Below are positions 35,695 through 44,558 of a DNA stretch of 64,000 nt, piece by piece (position 1 is the stretch's first letter; every line of letters begins with the position of its first letter). Below the pieces are notes generated by a model, which saw nothing but the letters and a program-made list of their open reading frames with translations, was not told the origin of the DNA and did not search any database. The stretch lies in assembly GCF_017310505.1 (NCBI RefSeq), contig NZ_CP065957.1:2190699-2254698 (forward strand). Direction: 5' to 3'. The DNA is from Methylacidiphilum caldifontis. GTDB taxonomy: Bacteria; Verrucomicrobiota; Verrucomicrobiia; Methylacidiphilales; Methylacidiphilaceae. Position numbers and translations under genes: made by a program.

Positions 35695-36384
35695 TCAAAG
35701 AATTTCTAGCTCTTGCTTATATTTTATAACTTTTCCCTCCTCTAGAAGGACACCATGCCAAATAACTCCTGGAAAAATCAGAGTTTTCTTTCCAAGCATC
35801 GATCCTGGATTAAGCACGGCATTGCAACCAATTTGGGTTTCATCTCCAAGAATTGCTCCGAATTTTCTTAAACCAGTCGAATAAATTTTCCCATCGAACT
35901 TGATTTTGACCTCGGTTCCGTTGAGTTTTAGGTTCGATAAAATGACTCCTGCTCCCAGATGAACATGGCCGCCCAAGATCGAGTCTCCAACATAATTGAA
36001 ATGAGGCACCTGGCAGTGCTTAAAAAGAAAGGAGTTTTTGAGCTCAGAAGAATTACCAAGAACAGAGCCCTCTTCAACAATGACATTTTGTCTAATAAAA
36101 CAGCCCGTGCGTATTTGGCAGTTTTCCCCAATCCATGCTGGACCTTCAATCATTGCGCCGGGATAAATGCGTGTTCCTTTACCTATAAAGACTTTCGGGC
36201 CAATGTAACTGTTCTTCGAAACTTCACCTTGAATGCCAGGAACAAGAATTTCTTCAAGATAGTCTTTGATTCTTGCGATGATAAGCCAAGCGTTTTCAGC
36301 ATCTTCGAATAATCGTGGATGTGAAGTTTGTGAAAGATCAAAAAAACATCGGGGATGAAAAAGAGAAAGAGAATGGTCTTCCAT
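35695..36384 (-). CDS. Left-handed beta-helix (hexapeptide repeat) protein, GlmU C-terminus-like
   Basis: 229 residues. After about 60 N-terminal residues come repeated hexapeptides of the left-handed beta-helix (IGPKVFIGKGTRIYPGAMIE, IGENCQIRTGCFI and so on), laid out as in the acetyltransferase half of GlmU and in stand-alone sugar-phosphate acyltransferase or nucleotidyltransferase-like proteins. There is no nucleotidyltransferase Rossmann domain. The substrate is unknown to me, but a nucleotide-sugar acetylation role would suit its place beside the wall cluster. Its stop codon abuts the mobile element. The 241 bp between its start and mraZ hold the divergent regulatory region. Confidence 0.75.
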   Translation of the reverse strand: MEDHSLSLFHPRCFFDLSQTSHPRLFEDAENAWLIIARIKDYLEEILVPGIQGEVSKNSYIGPKVFIGKGTRIYPGAMIEGPAWIGENCQIRTGCFIRQNVIVEEGSVLGNSSELKNSFLFKHCQVPHFNYVGDSILGGHVHLGAGVILSNLKLNGTEVKIKFDGKIYSTGLRKFGAILGDETQIGCNAVLNPGSMLGKKTLIFPGVIWHGVLLEEGKVIKYKQELEIL

Positions 36385-36516
36385 AAAGGATATGATGAAT
36401 GAACAAAGCAGTTCTTTAAAGATTTTTCTTTTAGACTTAGCTCGATACTAATCCCGGTTTTGAATTTCCCTACCCTAAGAAAAAAATCATTAAAAAAGAA
36501 CAACTTAGAGAACTGA

Positions 36517-36546
36517 TTGAAAAAACAAAAATAATAGATTTTTAAT
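36517..36546 (+). promoter_or_regulatory. Candidate promoter of the division and cell wall cluster
   Basis: TTGAAA at 36517-36522 and TTTAAT at 36541-36546 are separated by 18 bases. The predicted start lies near 36553, upstream of the MraZ repeat ladder and of mraZ. It is one of several A+T-rich possibilities in this gap. Confidence 0.35.
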
Positions 36547-36578
36547 GACAACCCTTTGATTTTAGTATTAAATAGGAG

Positions 36579-36618
36579 TGGGGAAAAATGGAACAGAATA
36601 GAGAAAAGTGGAGTAAAA
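36579..36618 (+). promoter_or_regulatory. MraZ box ladder (10-bp direct repeats)
   Basis: Four successive 10-base units begin TGGGG (36579), TGGAA (36589), TAGAG (36599) and TGGAG (36609), each followed by an A-rich pentamer. MraZ of other bacteria binds TGGGN repeats spaced by 5 bases, that is with a 10-bp period, directly in front of its own gene. The third unit is degenerate. The ladder ends 8 bases before the mraZ start codon, so bound MraZ would cover the ribosome-binding region DNA. Confidence 0.65.
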
Positions 36619-36625
36619 TGATTCC

Positions 36626-37063
36626 ATGGGCAAAAAATGGGCGACTTACACAGATATTTTTGAACATGCCTTTGATGAGAAAGGCAGGATAACCGTCCCT
36701 TCTGAATGGAGACAGGAAGGTTATGATAGCCGCCTATTTGTATTTCCATCTAAGTTTAACCACTTAAAGGTTTATCCTGAGAGTTGGATGGAAGAAATAC
36801 GGCAGAAGATTGAAACTGTAAAGTTACAGGATCCAATCCGGATGCAATTAGAGCTTCTTGCCCAACTTTCCCAAACTGTTTGTTGGGATCAGCAGGGAAG
36901 AATTTCTATCAAAGAAAGATTAAGAAAACATGCTCAAGTTGGCAAAGAAGCAGTTCTTGTGGGACGTTTAGATCATTTTGAAATTTGGGACCAGAAAAAA
37001 TGGAAAGAAACTGCATTGAAAGTGACCTCCTTTGAGGAGGCCATTGAAAGCATGGGATTATAG
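36626..37063 (+). CDS. mraZ: Transcriptional regulator MraZ
   Basis: 145 residues with two SpoVT/AbrB-like MraZ repeats. The first opens HAFDEKGRITVPSEWR, and the second contains CWDQQGRISIKERLRKHA with the conserved D/K-x-x-GRI pattern. It forms ring-shaped DNA-binding oligomers and autoregulates the division cluster. It is the first gene of the cluster, in its usual place, preceded by a repeat ladder that fits its binding site. Confidence 0.93.
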   Translation: MGKKWATYTDIFEHAFDEKGRITVPSEWRQEGYDSRLFVFPSKFNHLKVYPESWMEEIRQKIETVKLQDPIRMQLELLAQLSQTVCWDQQGRISIKERLRKHAQVGKEAVLVGRLDHFEIWDQKKWKETALKVTSFEEAIESMGL

Positions 37064-37132
37064 ATACAAATAGAGAGCAAATGAACTGATGAATCTTTTT
37101 TAGAAAAAAAGCAATGAGAAGAAAAAAAGGTA

Positions 37133-38083
37133 ATGACCAGAAATACGGAAGAAATGCAGTCCCATATCCCAGTAATGTTGAGGGAATTTTTAGAATATTG
37201 TTCACCGCAAAGGGATGAGCGGTGGATTGATGGAACGTTTGGCTATGGTGGACATGCGATGGCTTTACTGGAAAGAGGCTGCAAAGTTTTGGCCTTGGAT
37301 TGGGATGAAGAGGCGCAAAAAAGGGCAGAACTTTTGAAAGAAAAAAGAGAGCAATTTTATTTTTTCCGAAAAAATTTTTCGGAAATGGCGGAAGCTTGTT
37401 TTCAAATAGGTTGGAAAGATGTCGATGGAATTCTGTTAGATCTAGGTGTTTCGCTTGGCCAATTAAAAGACCCAAAGAGGGGCTTTAGTTTTCATCATCC
37501 TGAAGCCCCTCTGGATATGAGGATGAATCAGCAGAGCGAAAAGACGGCTGCGGTTTTGTTAAACAATCTAACTGAAGAAGAGTTGATCAAACTTTTTTCT
37601 GTGGTTTGCAACAGCAAGGAAAGTAGGAAACTGGCAACCGGACTTGTTGGTTTGCGTTCAACAAAGCTTATTCAAAAAGTTGGAGATTTTTTAGAAGTGA
37701 TCAAAAAAGCTCATCTGTTCAAAAAAAAGGGTAGTCATGCGGCAACAAAACCCTTTTTGGCTTTGCGAATCGCAGTTAATGAAGAACTTGAACATCTTGA
37801 AAGAGGGCTTCTAGAAGGCACAAGACTTTTGAAAGGTGGGGGAAGAATAGCGATTATTAGCTTTCATTCAACCGAAGACCGCATCGTTAAAGAATTTTTG
37901 CGTAGTCATTGTGTGCCGAAGCACCGGAGAGGGCAGGGGGAAGAAAAGCAAAGTCAAGAAATGTTCTTTTACAAAATCGAGAAAATTCTTGTTTCTTCAG
38001 AAGAAAGCAAAAGAAATCCCCGGTCAAGAAGTGCGCGATTACGCATTGGTTGGAAAATAATTTCGCAAGGGAAATCGACTTAG
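37133..38083 (+). CDS. rsmH: 16S rRNA (cytosine-1402-N4)-methyltransferase
   Basis: 316 residues. The SAM site reads WIDGTFGYGGHAMALLERG, followed by ILLDLGVSLGQLKDPKRGFSF and the closing RIAIISFHSTEDRIVKEF motif, all typical of RsmH (MraW). It methylates C1402 at the decoding centre. It follows mraZ in the standard cluster order, with AAAAAGG as ribosome-binding site. Confidence 0.96.
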   Translation: MTRNTEEMQSHIPVMLREFLEYCSPQRDERWIDGTFGYGGHAMALLERGCKVLALDWDEEAQKRAELLKEKREQFYFFRKNFSEMAEACFQIGWKDVDGILLDLGVSLGQLKDPKRGFSFHHPEAPLDMRMNQQSEKTAAVLLNNLTEEELIKLFSVVCNSKESRKLATGLVGLRSTKLIQKVGDFLEVIKKAHLFKKKGSHAATKPFLALRIAVNEELEHLERGLLEGTRLLKGGGRIAIISFHSTEDRIVKEFLRSHCVPKHRRGQGEEKQSQEMFFYKIEKILVSSEESKRNPRSRSARLRIGWKIISQGKST

Positions 38084-38119
38084 GAGGGAAATAATAAGCA
38101 GATTAAAAAAGGAGAAGAA

Positions 38120-38461
38120 ATGATGAAAAACCGGATTAAAGATCAAGAATCGATCAAGTTATCCATGCTGTTTATTTGGATATTGGTGCTATTAATAATG
38201 ATGATAGCGGGGGTGGAGTTCCTTTATTTAAAGAACAGGATTCTTCGTCTTTCTGAAGAAATGAAACTTCAAGAAGAAGAACTTGCTGACATAAAAAGGA
38301 AAAACAATCGATTAGAAGCTATGCTTGCAAAGGGAAGTTCTCCACAGGAGTTGGAAAACAGATTGAAAGAGTGGAAAATAGGGTTAGTGAAAATGTCGGA
38401 ACTAGAAGTGATTGTGATGGAAGAGTCGCCTACGCTCGATTTTTTCGCTGGGAATGAATAG
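38120..38461 (+). CDS. ftsL: FtsL-like division protein
   Basis: 113 residues: a short cytoplasmic tail, one membrane helix (about 15-35) and a coiled coil (about 38-70) facing the periplasm. Sequence similarity in this family is low. The call rests on size, topology and position between rsmH and ftsI. FtsL joins FtsB and FtsQ to activate the FtsW-FtsI synthase. It overlaps ftsI by 8 bp and has a good ribosome-binding site (GGAGAAG). Confidence 0.75.
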   Translation: MMKNRIKDQESIKLSMLFIWILVLLIMMIAGVEFLYLKNRILRLSEEMKLQEEELADIKRKNNRLEAMLAKGSSPQELENRLKEWKIGLVKMSELEVIVMEESPTLDFFAGNE

Positions 38462-40265
38462 CGTTTTTCTGCAACCTCCACGAACAAAAAAAAATCCACA
38501 AAAGGATAATCCTAGAGTTAGGGCATTAATTGTATTTGTGCTGCTAGGTTTAGGGTTTACGGTTATTTCTTTACGACTCATTTATATTCAGCTCATTAAT
38601 CATGAAAAGTTTATGAGTATGGCGACCACTATTCATAGTGTACGCAAAATGTTGCCGGCAAAAAGAGGACAGATCTTGGATTGTAAAAATGTTCCCTTAG
38701 CCCAGAGTTTTTTGACTTATAGGGTCAGGTTGGATGGGATGAATGTCCAGGAGCCAACAGTTACAATAAAACAGCTCGAACGGATTCTTGGCCTGAAGGA
38801 AGATTCCCTTTTGCAGAATTTCCGGCGCATGGATAGGGCTTATCTCTTGGCGAAGGGGATCCAAGAAGAAAAGATGCAATCACTTGAAGAATTTCAAAAA
38901 GGAAAACTAAGGGAATGGAAGAAAAAAAGGCTACCTGCACAAAATTTTTTAACATTTGAAGAAGAATATAGCCGGATTTATCCCTGTGGAAGGGAAGCTG
39001 CACAACTGATCGGATATCTTGACGAAAATGGCAAAGGAGCATCGGGCATTGAAAAAGCTTTGAATTCTTTTTTGCAAGGAACCCCGGGAGAAAGATGGAT
39101 AGAAAAAGATGTTTTTGGCAAAGAAATTGCTGCTTATAGAGGCTTAGAAGTCAAACCGATCGATGGGCTTAACATCATCTTAACACTGGATAGCGTGATC
39201 CAACATATAGTCGAAGAGGGCATTGATAGGGTTGAAAAAGAATTTTCCCCCAATGGCATCGTGGCCGTGGTTATGAATCCCAAAACGGGCGAAATTCTAG
39301 CCATGGCTCAAAGGCCTTCTTTTGATCCCAATAAAAGACAAGAATGGGCTATAGCTTCTACCCGAAATAAGAGCCTGACCGATCCTGTTGAGCCTGGCTC
39401 AATTTTTAAAATAGTTACTCTATCGGCTGTCCTTGAAGAAAAGCTCTTTAGTTTGGATGATAGCTACATCAACTGTGAAAACGGGGCTTTTTTCTATGGA
39501 GGAAAAATTCTTCATGATAGCCATCCTTATGGGATCCTTAGCGTGAGAGAAATCGTCATGAAATCGAGCAATATTGGTTTTGCAAAAATGGGATTGGAGC
39601 TGGGGGAGAATCGACTTTATCGCTATGCCAGAGCCTTTGGTTTTGGTGAACAGAGCGGTATGTTGTCAGGACAGGGTGAATCTTCGGGCATACTTTATCC
39701 ACCGCGATTATGGTCAAAACTTTCTATAACGAGAATACCAATAGGGCAAGAAATTGCGGTTACTCCCATCCAGATGGTTCGAGCGATGGCTGCTATAGCC
39801 AATCATGGTTATTTAATCAAGCCTATGATCGTTAAGGAAATCAGGGATCAACAAGGTAAAATTATTCAAAGCTTTTCTCCGAATATCGTCAGAAGAGTGG
39901 TTTCTGACAGGACGGCAAAGTTGGCTACTTCCGCACTTGTTTCAGTCATCTCACCAAAAGGGACAGGTGCCAAAGCGGCGGTCACGGGTTTTACCGTTGC
40001 GGGCAAGACGGGAACGGCTCAAAAAGCTATTCATGGAAATTATATAAAAGGCAAATATATTTCTTCATTTATCGGTTTTCTTCCTGCCGAAGATCCGGAG
40101 TTTGTTCTTATGATTATGGTTGATGAACCTCATGGTTCTCAGTACTATGCGGCTTCAGTAGCTGCTCCGGCATTTAGTGTAATTGCTTCTGATATTGCTC
40201 AAGCACTCAATTTAACCCCTCAATGTGTTCCTGCACAGGCTATTCGAATAGAAAAAAACAAATAA
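38454..40265 (+). CDS. ftsI: Septal peptidoglycan transpeptidase (PBP3-type)
   Basis: 603 residues: an N-terminal membrane helix (about 24-45), a class B penicillin-binding dimerisation domain and the transpeptidase domain. The active-site serine lies in EPGSIFKIV, the SxN motif is SSN and the third motif is KTGTAQK. It cross-links septal peptidoglycan as partner of FtsW. It is preceded by ftsL with an overlap. A 272-bp gap without a convincing gene separates it from murE. Confidence 0.95.
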   Translation: MNSVFLQPPRTKKNPQKDNPRVRALIVFVLLGLGFTVISLRLIYIQLINHEKFMSMATTIHSVRKMLPAKRGQILDCKNVPLAQSFLTYRVRLDGMNVQEPTVTIKQLERILGLKEDSLLQNFRRMDRAYLLAKGIQEEKMQSLEEFQKGKLREWKKKRLPAQNFLTFEEEYSRIYPCGREAAQLIGYLDENGKGASGIEKALNSFLQGTPGERWIEKDVFGKEIAAYRGLEVKPIDGLNIILTLDSVIQHIVEEGIDRVEKEFSPNGIVAVVMNPKTGEILAMAQRPSFDPNKRQEWAIASTRNKSLTDPVEPGSIFKIVTLSAVLEEKLFSLDDSYINCENGAFFYGGKILHDSHPYGILSVREIVMKSSNIGFAKMGLELGENRLYRYARAFGFGEQSGMLSGQGESSGILYPPRLWSKLSITRIPIGQEIAVTPIQMVRAMAAIANHGYLIKPMIVKEIRDQQGKIIQSFSPNIVRRVVSDRTAKLATSALVSVISPKGTGAKAAVTGFTVAGKTGTAQKAIHGNYIKGKYISSFIGFLPAEDPEFVLMIMVDEPHGSQYYAASVAAPAFSVIASDIAQALNLTPQCVPAQAIRIEKNK

Positions 40266-40537
40266 TATGGCTTAAATTAGCCTTTCTAAAACGGAGAACC
40301 GATTCAGATTTTTATCCTCTCTCCATGAGCCAATCGATTATGAGCAAAATCCAAAGATTAGTCTTGCATCTTTGTTGTATTGTTGTTCTTCTACTTAAAA
40401 GAAAAACAGAAGCTGTCTTTTACCATATTCAAGGGATTGCTCGGTTATTTTCTCAAGGGAAATAAGGGTAAGGTAAGCTTCCTGTTGTGTCCTTTTGAAC
40501 TTTACCCAATGTAATTGAAAAAGGTTAACTTTTTAGT

Positions 40538-42043
40538 GTGAAACTCACTCAGTTGTTATCTTCTTTTGATCCGCTTGAAATCATAGGAAACAGCGAGGTT
40601 GAGATCTCCTCGCTGTGTTATGATTCTAGAAAAGTTTCAGCAGGGGCCATGTTTTTTGCCTGGAAAGGAGAGAAAACGGATGGTCATCTTTATATAGGAG
40701 AGGCAATCAAAAAAAAAGCCCAAGTAATTGTCTGTTCAGAAATTCCCCCGGAGTATACTCATCGTTCGGTTACCTTCGTAAAGGTCAGAGACCCTCGAAG
40801 AGTCCTTGGTAAAGTGGCATCTGAATACTATGGTAAGCCTTCTGACCGTTTAGCACTTGTGGGTGTAACCGGAACGAATGGGAAAACGACCACTTCCTTT
40901 CTGATCCGGTATCTTTTAGAAAAACAAGGGATGAAATCGGGTATTATAGGAACGGTTTTTTATGATACAACGCAGAGTTGTGTTAGCTCTAACCGCACAA
41001 GCCCGGAAGGAAGTGATCTTCAATATTTATTATACCAGATGGTTCAAGCGGGCTGTGGAGCTGGGGTAATGGAGGTTTCCAGTCATGCCATAGATCAAGG
41101 CAGGATTGAGGGGACAAATTTTCAAGTGGGTATTTATACCAACCTTAGCCAGGATCATCTCGATTATCATCGTACCATGGAGCAATACCAGAGAAGCAAA
41201 GAAAATTTCGTTTCTTATATTCAAGGTGGGCAAAGAAATACAGGAGCGGTAGTGATTAATGTTGATGATCCGCGATGGGGGCTGTTTGCTGAAAAGTTAA
41301 GAGGAAAGAAAGAAATGATTACTGTCAGCGCGGAGGGAAGAAAAGAAGCCACTCTTAAAGCCAGTTCTATTCTTTGTGACAGATTTTCAACGACTTTTAA
41401 CTTAGAATGGGCAGGAAAGATCTTCAAAGCCAGAAGTTCTCTTTTGGGTTATTTCAATGTGGAAAACACATTGCTTGCTTTAGGAGCTACGCTTTTGCTA
41501 GGTTTTCCTCTAGAACGCTCGATTAGCCTTTTGGAATCTTTTCCTGGGGTTCCTGGCAGAATGGAAAGGTATTATTCTAAAGATGGTCTTTTAGCTATTA
41601 TAGATTATGCCCATAGCGAAGATGCTCTGAGTAAATTGTTACATACACTAAGAAGTTTCCAGCCTAGCCGAATTATTCTAGTGGTTGGTTGTGGAGGGGA
41701 TAGGGATAGAACAAAAAGACCAAAGATGGCCAAAGTTGCTTCTGATCTTGCTGATATTGTTCTTTTTACTTCTGATAATCCCCGAAGTGAATCCCCAGAG
41801 CAGATTTTTGATGACATGAGGCCGGGGGTTGAAGTATCTAAAAAAGTGCATTGGATTGTTGATCGTGAGGAGGCGATTAGAAAAGCGATAATAATGGCCA
41901 ACTCGAAGGACATTGTTTGTGTTGCGGGTAAGGGACATGAGAGTTATCAAGAAATAGCAGGAGTGTTTTATCCTTTTAGTGACAGGCTTGTGGTCGAAAA
42001 GCTTTTAAAGGAAAGATCCGAATATGGAGTTGCTCTCGATTGA
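40538..42043 (+). CDS. murE: UDP-MurNAc-tripeptide synthetase (meso-diaminopimelate adding)
   Basis: 501 residues starting at GTG. The ATP site is GVTGTNGKTTTSF, with the central domain TNLSQDHLDYHRTM. The C-terminal DNPRSESPEQI carries the DNPR motif that selects meso-diaminopimelate over lysine. It adds the third residue of the stem peptide, implying a DAP-type wall. The last 20 bases overlap murF. Confidence 0.96.
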   Translation: MKLTQLLSSFDPLEIIGNSEVEISSLCYDSRKVSAGAMFFAWKGEKTDGHLYIGEAIKKKAQVIVCSEIPPEYTHRSVTFVKVRDPRRVLGKVASEYYGKPSDRLALVGVTGTNGKTTTSFLIRYLLEKQGMKSGIIGTVFYDTTQSCVSSNRTSPEGSDLQYLLYQMVQAGCGAGVMEVSSHAIDQGRIEGTNFQVGIYTNLSQDHLDYHRTMEQYQRSKENFVSYIQGGQRNTGAVVINVDDPRWGLFAEKLRGKKEMITVSAEGRKEATLKASSILCDRFSTTFNLEWAGKIFKARSSLLGYFNVENTLLALGATLLLGFPLERSISLLESFPGVPGRMERYYSKDGLLAIIDYAHSEDALSKLLHTLRSFQPSRIILVVGCGGDRDRTKRPKMAKVASDLADIVLFTSDNPRSESPEQIFDDMRPGVEVSKKVHWIVDREEAIRKAIIMANSKDIVCVAGKGHESYQEIAGVFYPFSDRLVVEKLLKERSEYGVALD

Positions 42044-43403
42044 GGAAATTGCGAAGTGGGTTGATGGAGAAATTGTTGGGGCTAAAACTCCGGTATTGGT
42101 TTCAGATATCTCTACTGACTCTAGAACGCTAAAAACGGGTGATTGTTTTATAGCCTTAAGGGGAAGAAATTTCGATGGCATGGATTTTGTCGCTGATGCG
42201 GTACAAAAGGGGGCAGTTGCCGTGGTGGTTGATCGAGAACCCCGTTCTTCGGCCTCTCTATCTATTCCGGTCATTAGGGTTAGGGATAGCTTAGAGGCCT
42301 TACAACGGCTTGCCCGATTTTATAGAAAAGAACTTAAGGCTAAGATCGTAGCCATTACAGGCAGTAGCGGCAAAACAAGCACTAAGGAAATGGTCAGTAG
42401 CGTTTTAAGTCAAAAATACAAAACGGTTTGTACGTCTGGGAATTTCAACAATCAGATAGGTTTGCCTCTTTCTCTTTTACGGATGGATAAAACAACCGAA
42501 TATGGGGTTTTTGAATTAGGAACAAATCATCCGGGAGAAATTGGAGTTTTAGCTCAATTGGCTGCACCTGATATCGTTATAATAACGAATATTGGCAGTG
42601 CCCATGTAGGCAATTTTGGTTCGGTTGACACCCTAGCCAAAGAAAAGACCGATCTGCTTAGTTTTGTGTCAGCAAAGGGCGTGGCGATTCTAAGTGATGA
42701 TGATTATTGGTCAAAGCGACTACATACTCGCAGTGTTGGACAGGTTATATGGGTAGGAAACCAGCAAAATTCAGTTTGTTGGCTTGACCGCTTAGAGATG
42801 ACGGAAAGGGGAATTCGATACGGTATTTGCCGGCATAAAGAAAAATTTGAAGTTTTTCTGCCCACCGTTTCTAGAGAAATGGCAAAAAATTCTCTTTTTG
42901 CTGCAGCGGTTGGGTTTTTATCTTGCCTTTCTTCTGAAGAAATAGCAGCCGGTCTTCGAAAAACATACTTTCCTGCGGGTCGGCTGACTGTTCATCCTAT
43001 TAAAAATGGATTTTTAATCGACGACAGCTATAATGCAAATCCCGAATCGATGTTAAGTGCCTTAAGGGCGCTGATTGAATTTCCTTTTCCTTCAAAAAAG
43101 ATCGCTATAATGGGATCCATGGGTGAGTTAGGATCAAAATCGAGCGCATTTCATTCCATGATCGGATCGTTTGCTGGAGGACTGCCTCTTTGGTCAGTGA
43201 TTTTGATTGGTCCTAATTGGAAAGATATGTTGGAGGGGTTTCAAAGCTCTTCTTTCCCGACAGATTGTATTTTTGGAGCAGAAGATATAGAAGAAGCTTA
43301 TTATTGTTTGCGTAAACTTTTAAACGGAAGGGTTACCCTTCTTGTGAAAGGTTCAAGATTTTTAAAACTTGACAGGATTGTCGAAAAGGTTCTTTGTCTT
43401 TAG
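42024..43403 (+). CDS. murF: UDP-MurNAc-pentapeptide synthetase
   Basis: 459 residues of the Mur ligase family: ITGSSGKTSTKEM (ATP loop), ELGTNHPGEIG, TNIGSAHVGNFGS and LIDDSYNANPESM. It adds D-Ala-D-Ala to the UDP-MurNAc-tripeptide. The 5' overlap with murE and 3' overlap (or close contact) with mraY show translational coupling. Confidence 0.96.
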   Translation: MELLSIEEIAKWVDGEIVGAKTPVLVSDISTDSRTLKTGDCFIALRGRNFDGMDFVADAVQKGAVAVVVDREPRSSASLSIPVIRVRDSLEALQRLARFYRKELKAKIVAITGSSGKTSTKEMVSSVLSQKYKTVCTSGNFNNQIGLPLSLLRMDKTTEYGVFELGTNHPGEIGVLAQLAAPDIVIITNIGSAHVGNFGSVDTLAKEKTDLLSFVSAKGVAILSDDDYWSKRLHTRSVGQVIWVGNQQNSVCWLDRLEMTERGIRYGICRHKEKFEVFLPTVSREMAKNSLFAAAVGFLSCLSSEEIAAGLRKTYFPAGRLTVHPIKNGFLIDDSYNANPESMLSALRALIEFPFPSKKIAIMGSMGELGSKSSAFHSMIGSFAGGLPLWSVILIGPNWKDMLEGFQSSSFPTDCIFGAEDIEEAYYCLRKLLNGRVTLLVKGSRFLKLDRIVEKVLCL

Positions 43404-43414
43404 CTTTAAAATCA

Positions 43415-44515
43415 ATGCTTTACTATCTTCATTATTATTCAAGTTATCTGGGCATATTGAATGTTTTCAAATACATAACCCTTAGGGCTATGGGAGCGGC
43501 CATAACTTCGCTAGTCCTCTGTTGGCTATTAGGAAAACCTATGATCAGCCTTTTAAGAAAATTAAAAGCGGGTCAGCCGATTCGAGGCAAAGAGGTGGTG
43601 AGAGATCTTGCCGCACTTCATGGAACCAAATCGGGAACGCCAACGATGGGTGGATTACTCATACTTTTGGCCGTTACCATAAGTTGCCTGCTTTGGGTTA
43701 TTCCTACGAATAAGTTTTTTTGGTTAGCCCTTCTCAGTATGCTTTTTATGGGAGGGGTAGGTTTTCTGGATGATTTTAAAAAAGTGGTGCAGAAAAAACA
43801 CTATGGGATTTCTGGAAAAATTAAACTTTTGGCGCAGGCAGTTGTGGGAGCGGTTGTGGGAATCGTATTGTTTTCAGATCCAGAAACTTGTAGGCTAGCT
43901 CAAAAACTGACTATCCCTTTTCTTAAAGAAGCACAACCCCTAGAGATAGGCTGGATGGCTCTTCCTTTTTTTATCATTGTTGTTATGGGTAGCTCTAATG
44001 CCGTTAATCTGACTGATGGATTGGATGGCTTGGCTACTGGATGTACGATAGGCGTTGCTTTTGTCTATGCTGTCTTTTCATATATTTCGGGCAGAGCGGA
44101 TATGAGTGGTTATCTTTTTCTTCCCTATATAAAAGGGGTTGGTGAGTTAGCTATCTTTTGTTCAGCCTTGATTGGTGCTTGCATGGGTTTCCTATGGTAT
44201 AATTGTTATCCGGCAGCTGTTTTTATGGGTGACACAGGCTCTCTTGCTATTGGTAGTGCGCTGGGAGTTGTGGCCATTATTATTGGTCAAGAACTTCTAC
44301 TGGTCATTGCCGGTGGAATATTTGTTATTGAAGCGGCATCGGTCATTTTGCAAGTGGCTTCGTTCAAGCTAACGGGAAAGCGGCTTTTTGCGATGGCTCC
44401 TCTTCATCATCATTTTGAGTTAAAAGGATGGAGTGAAACTGCAGTAACTGTCCGGTTCTGGATACTGAGTTTGCTCTTTGGTTTGCTCGCCCTCTCCAGT
44501 CTAAAAATCAGGTAG
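43415..44515 (+). CDS. mraY: Phospho-MurNAc-pentapeptide transferase
   Basis: About 366 residues with ten membrane helices. The catalytic Asp pair is in GFLDDFKK, then NLTDGLDGLATG, and the conserved HHHFELKGW lies near the end. It transfers phospho-MurNAc-pentapeptide to undecaprenyl phosphate, giving lipid I. I prefer the ATG at 43415 (opening MLYYLHYY); an in-frame TTG at 43394, overlapping murF, is possible. Confidence 0.96.
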   Translation: MLYYLHYYSSYLGILNVFKYITLRAMGAAITSLVLCWLLGKPMISLLRKLKAGQPIRGKEVVRDLAALHGTKSGTPTMGGLLILLAVTISCLLWVIPTNKFFWLALLSMLFMGGVGFLDDFKKVVQKKHYGISGKIKLLAQAVVGAVVGIVLFSDPETCRLAQKLTIPFLKEAQPLEIGWMALPFFIIVVMGSSNAVNLTDGLDGLATGCTIGVAFVYAVFSYISGRADMSGYLFLPYIKGVGELAIFCSALIGACMGFLWYNCYPAAVFMGDTGSLAIGSALGVVAIIIGQELLLVIAGGIFVIEAASVILQVASFKLTGKRLFAMAPLHHHFELKGWSETAVTVRFWILSLLFGLLALSSLKIR

Positions 44516-44558
44516 GCTTTAGTTCTTAATTGGGTGTATAATGATTGGTTAAAAACAT

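Noticed and set aside
40223..40465. 80-codon frame between ftsI and murE
   Set aside because: It overlaps the end of ftsI in another phase, shows no domain and no ribosome-binding site; the 272-bp gap otherwise shows nothing clear.
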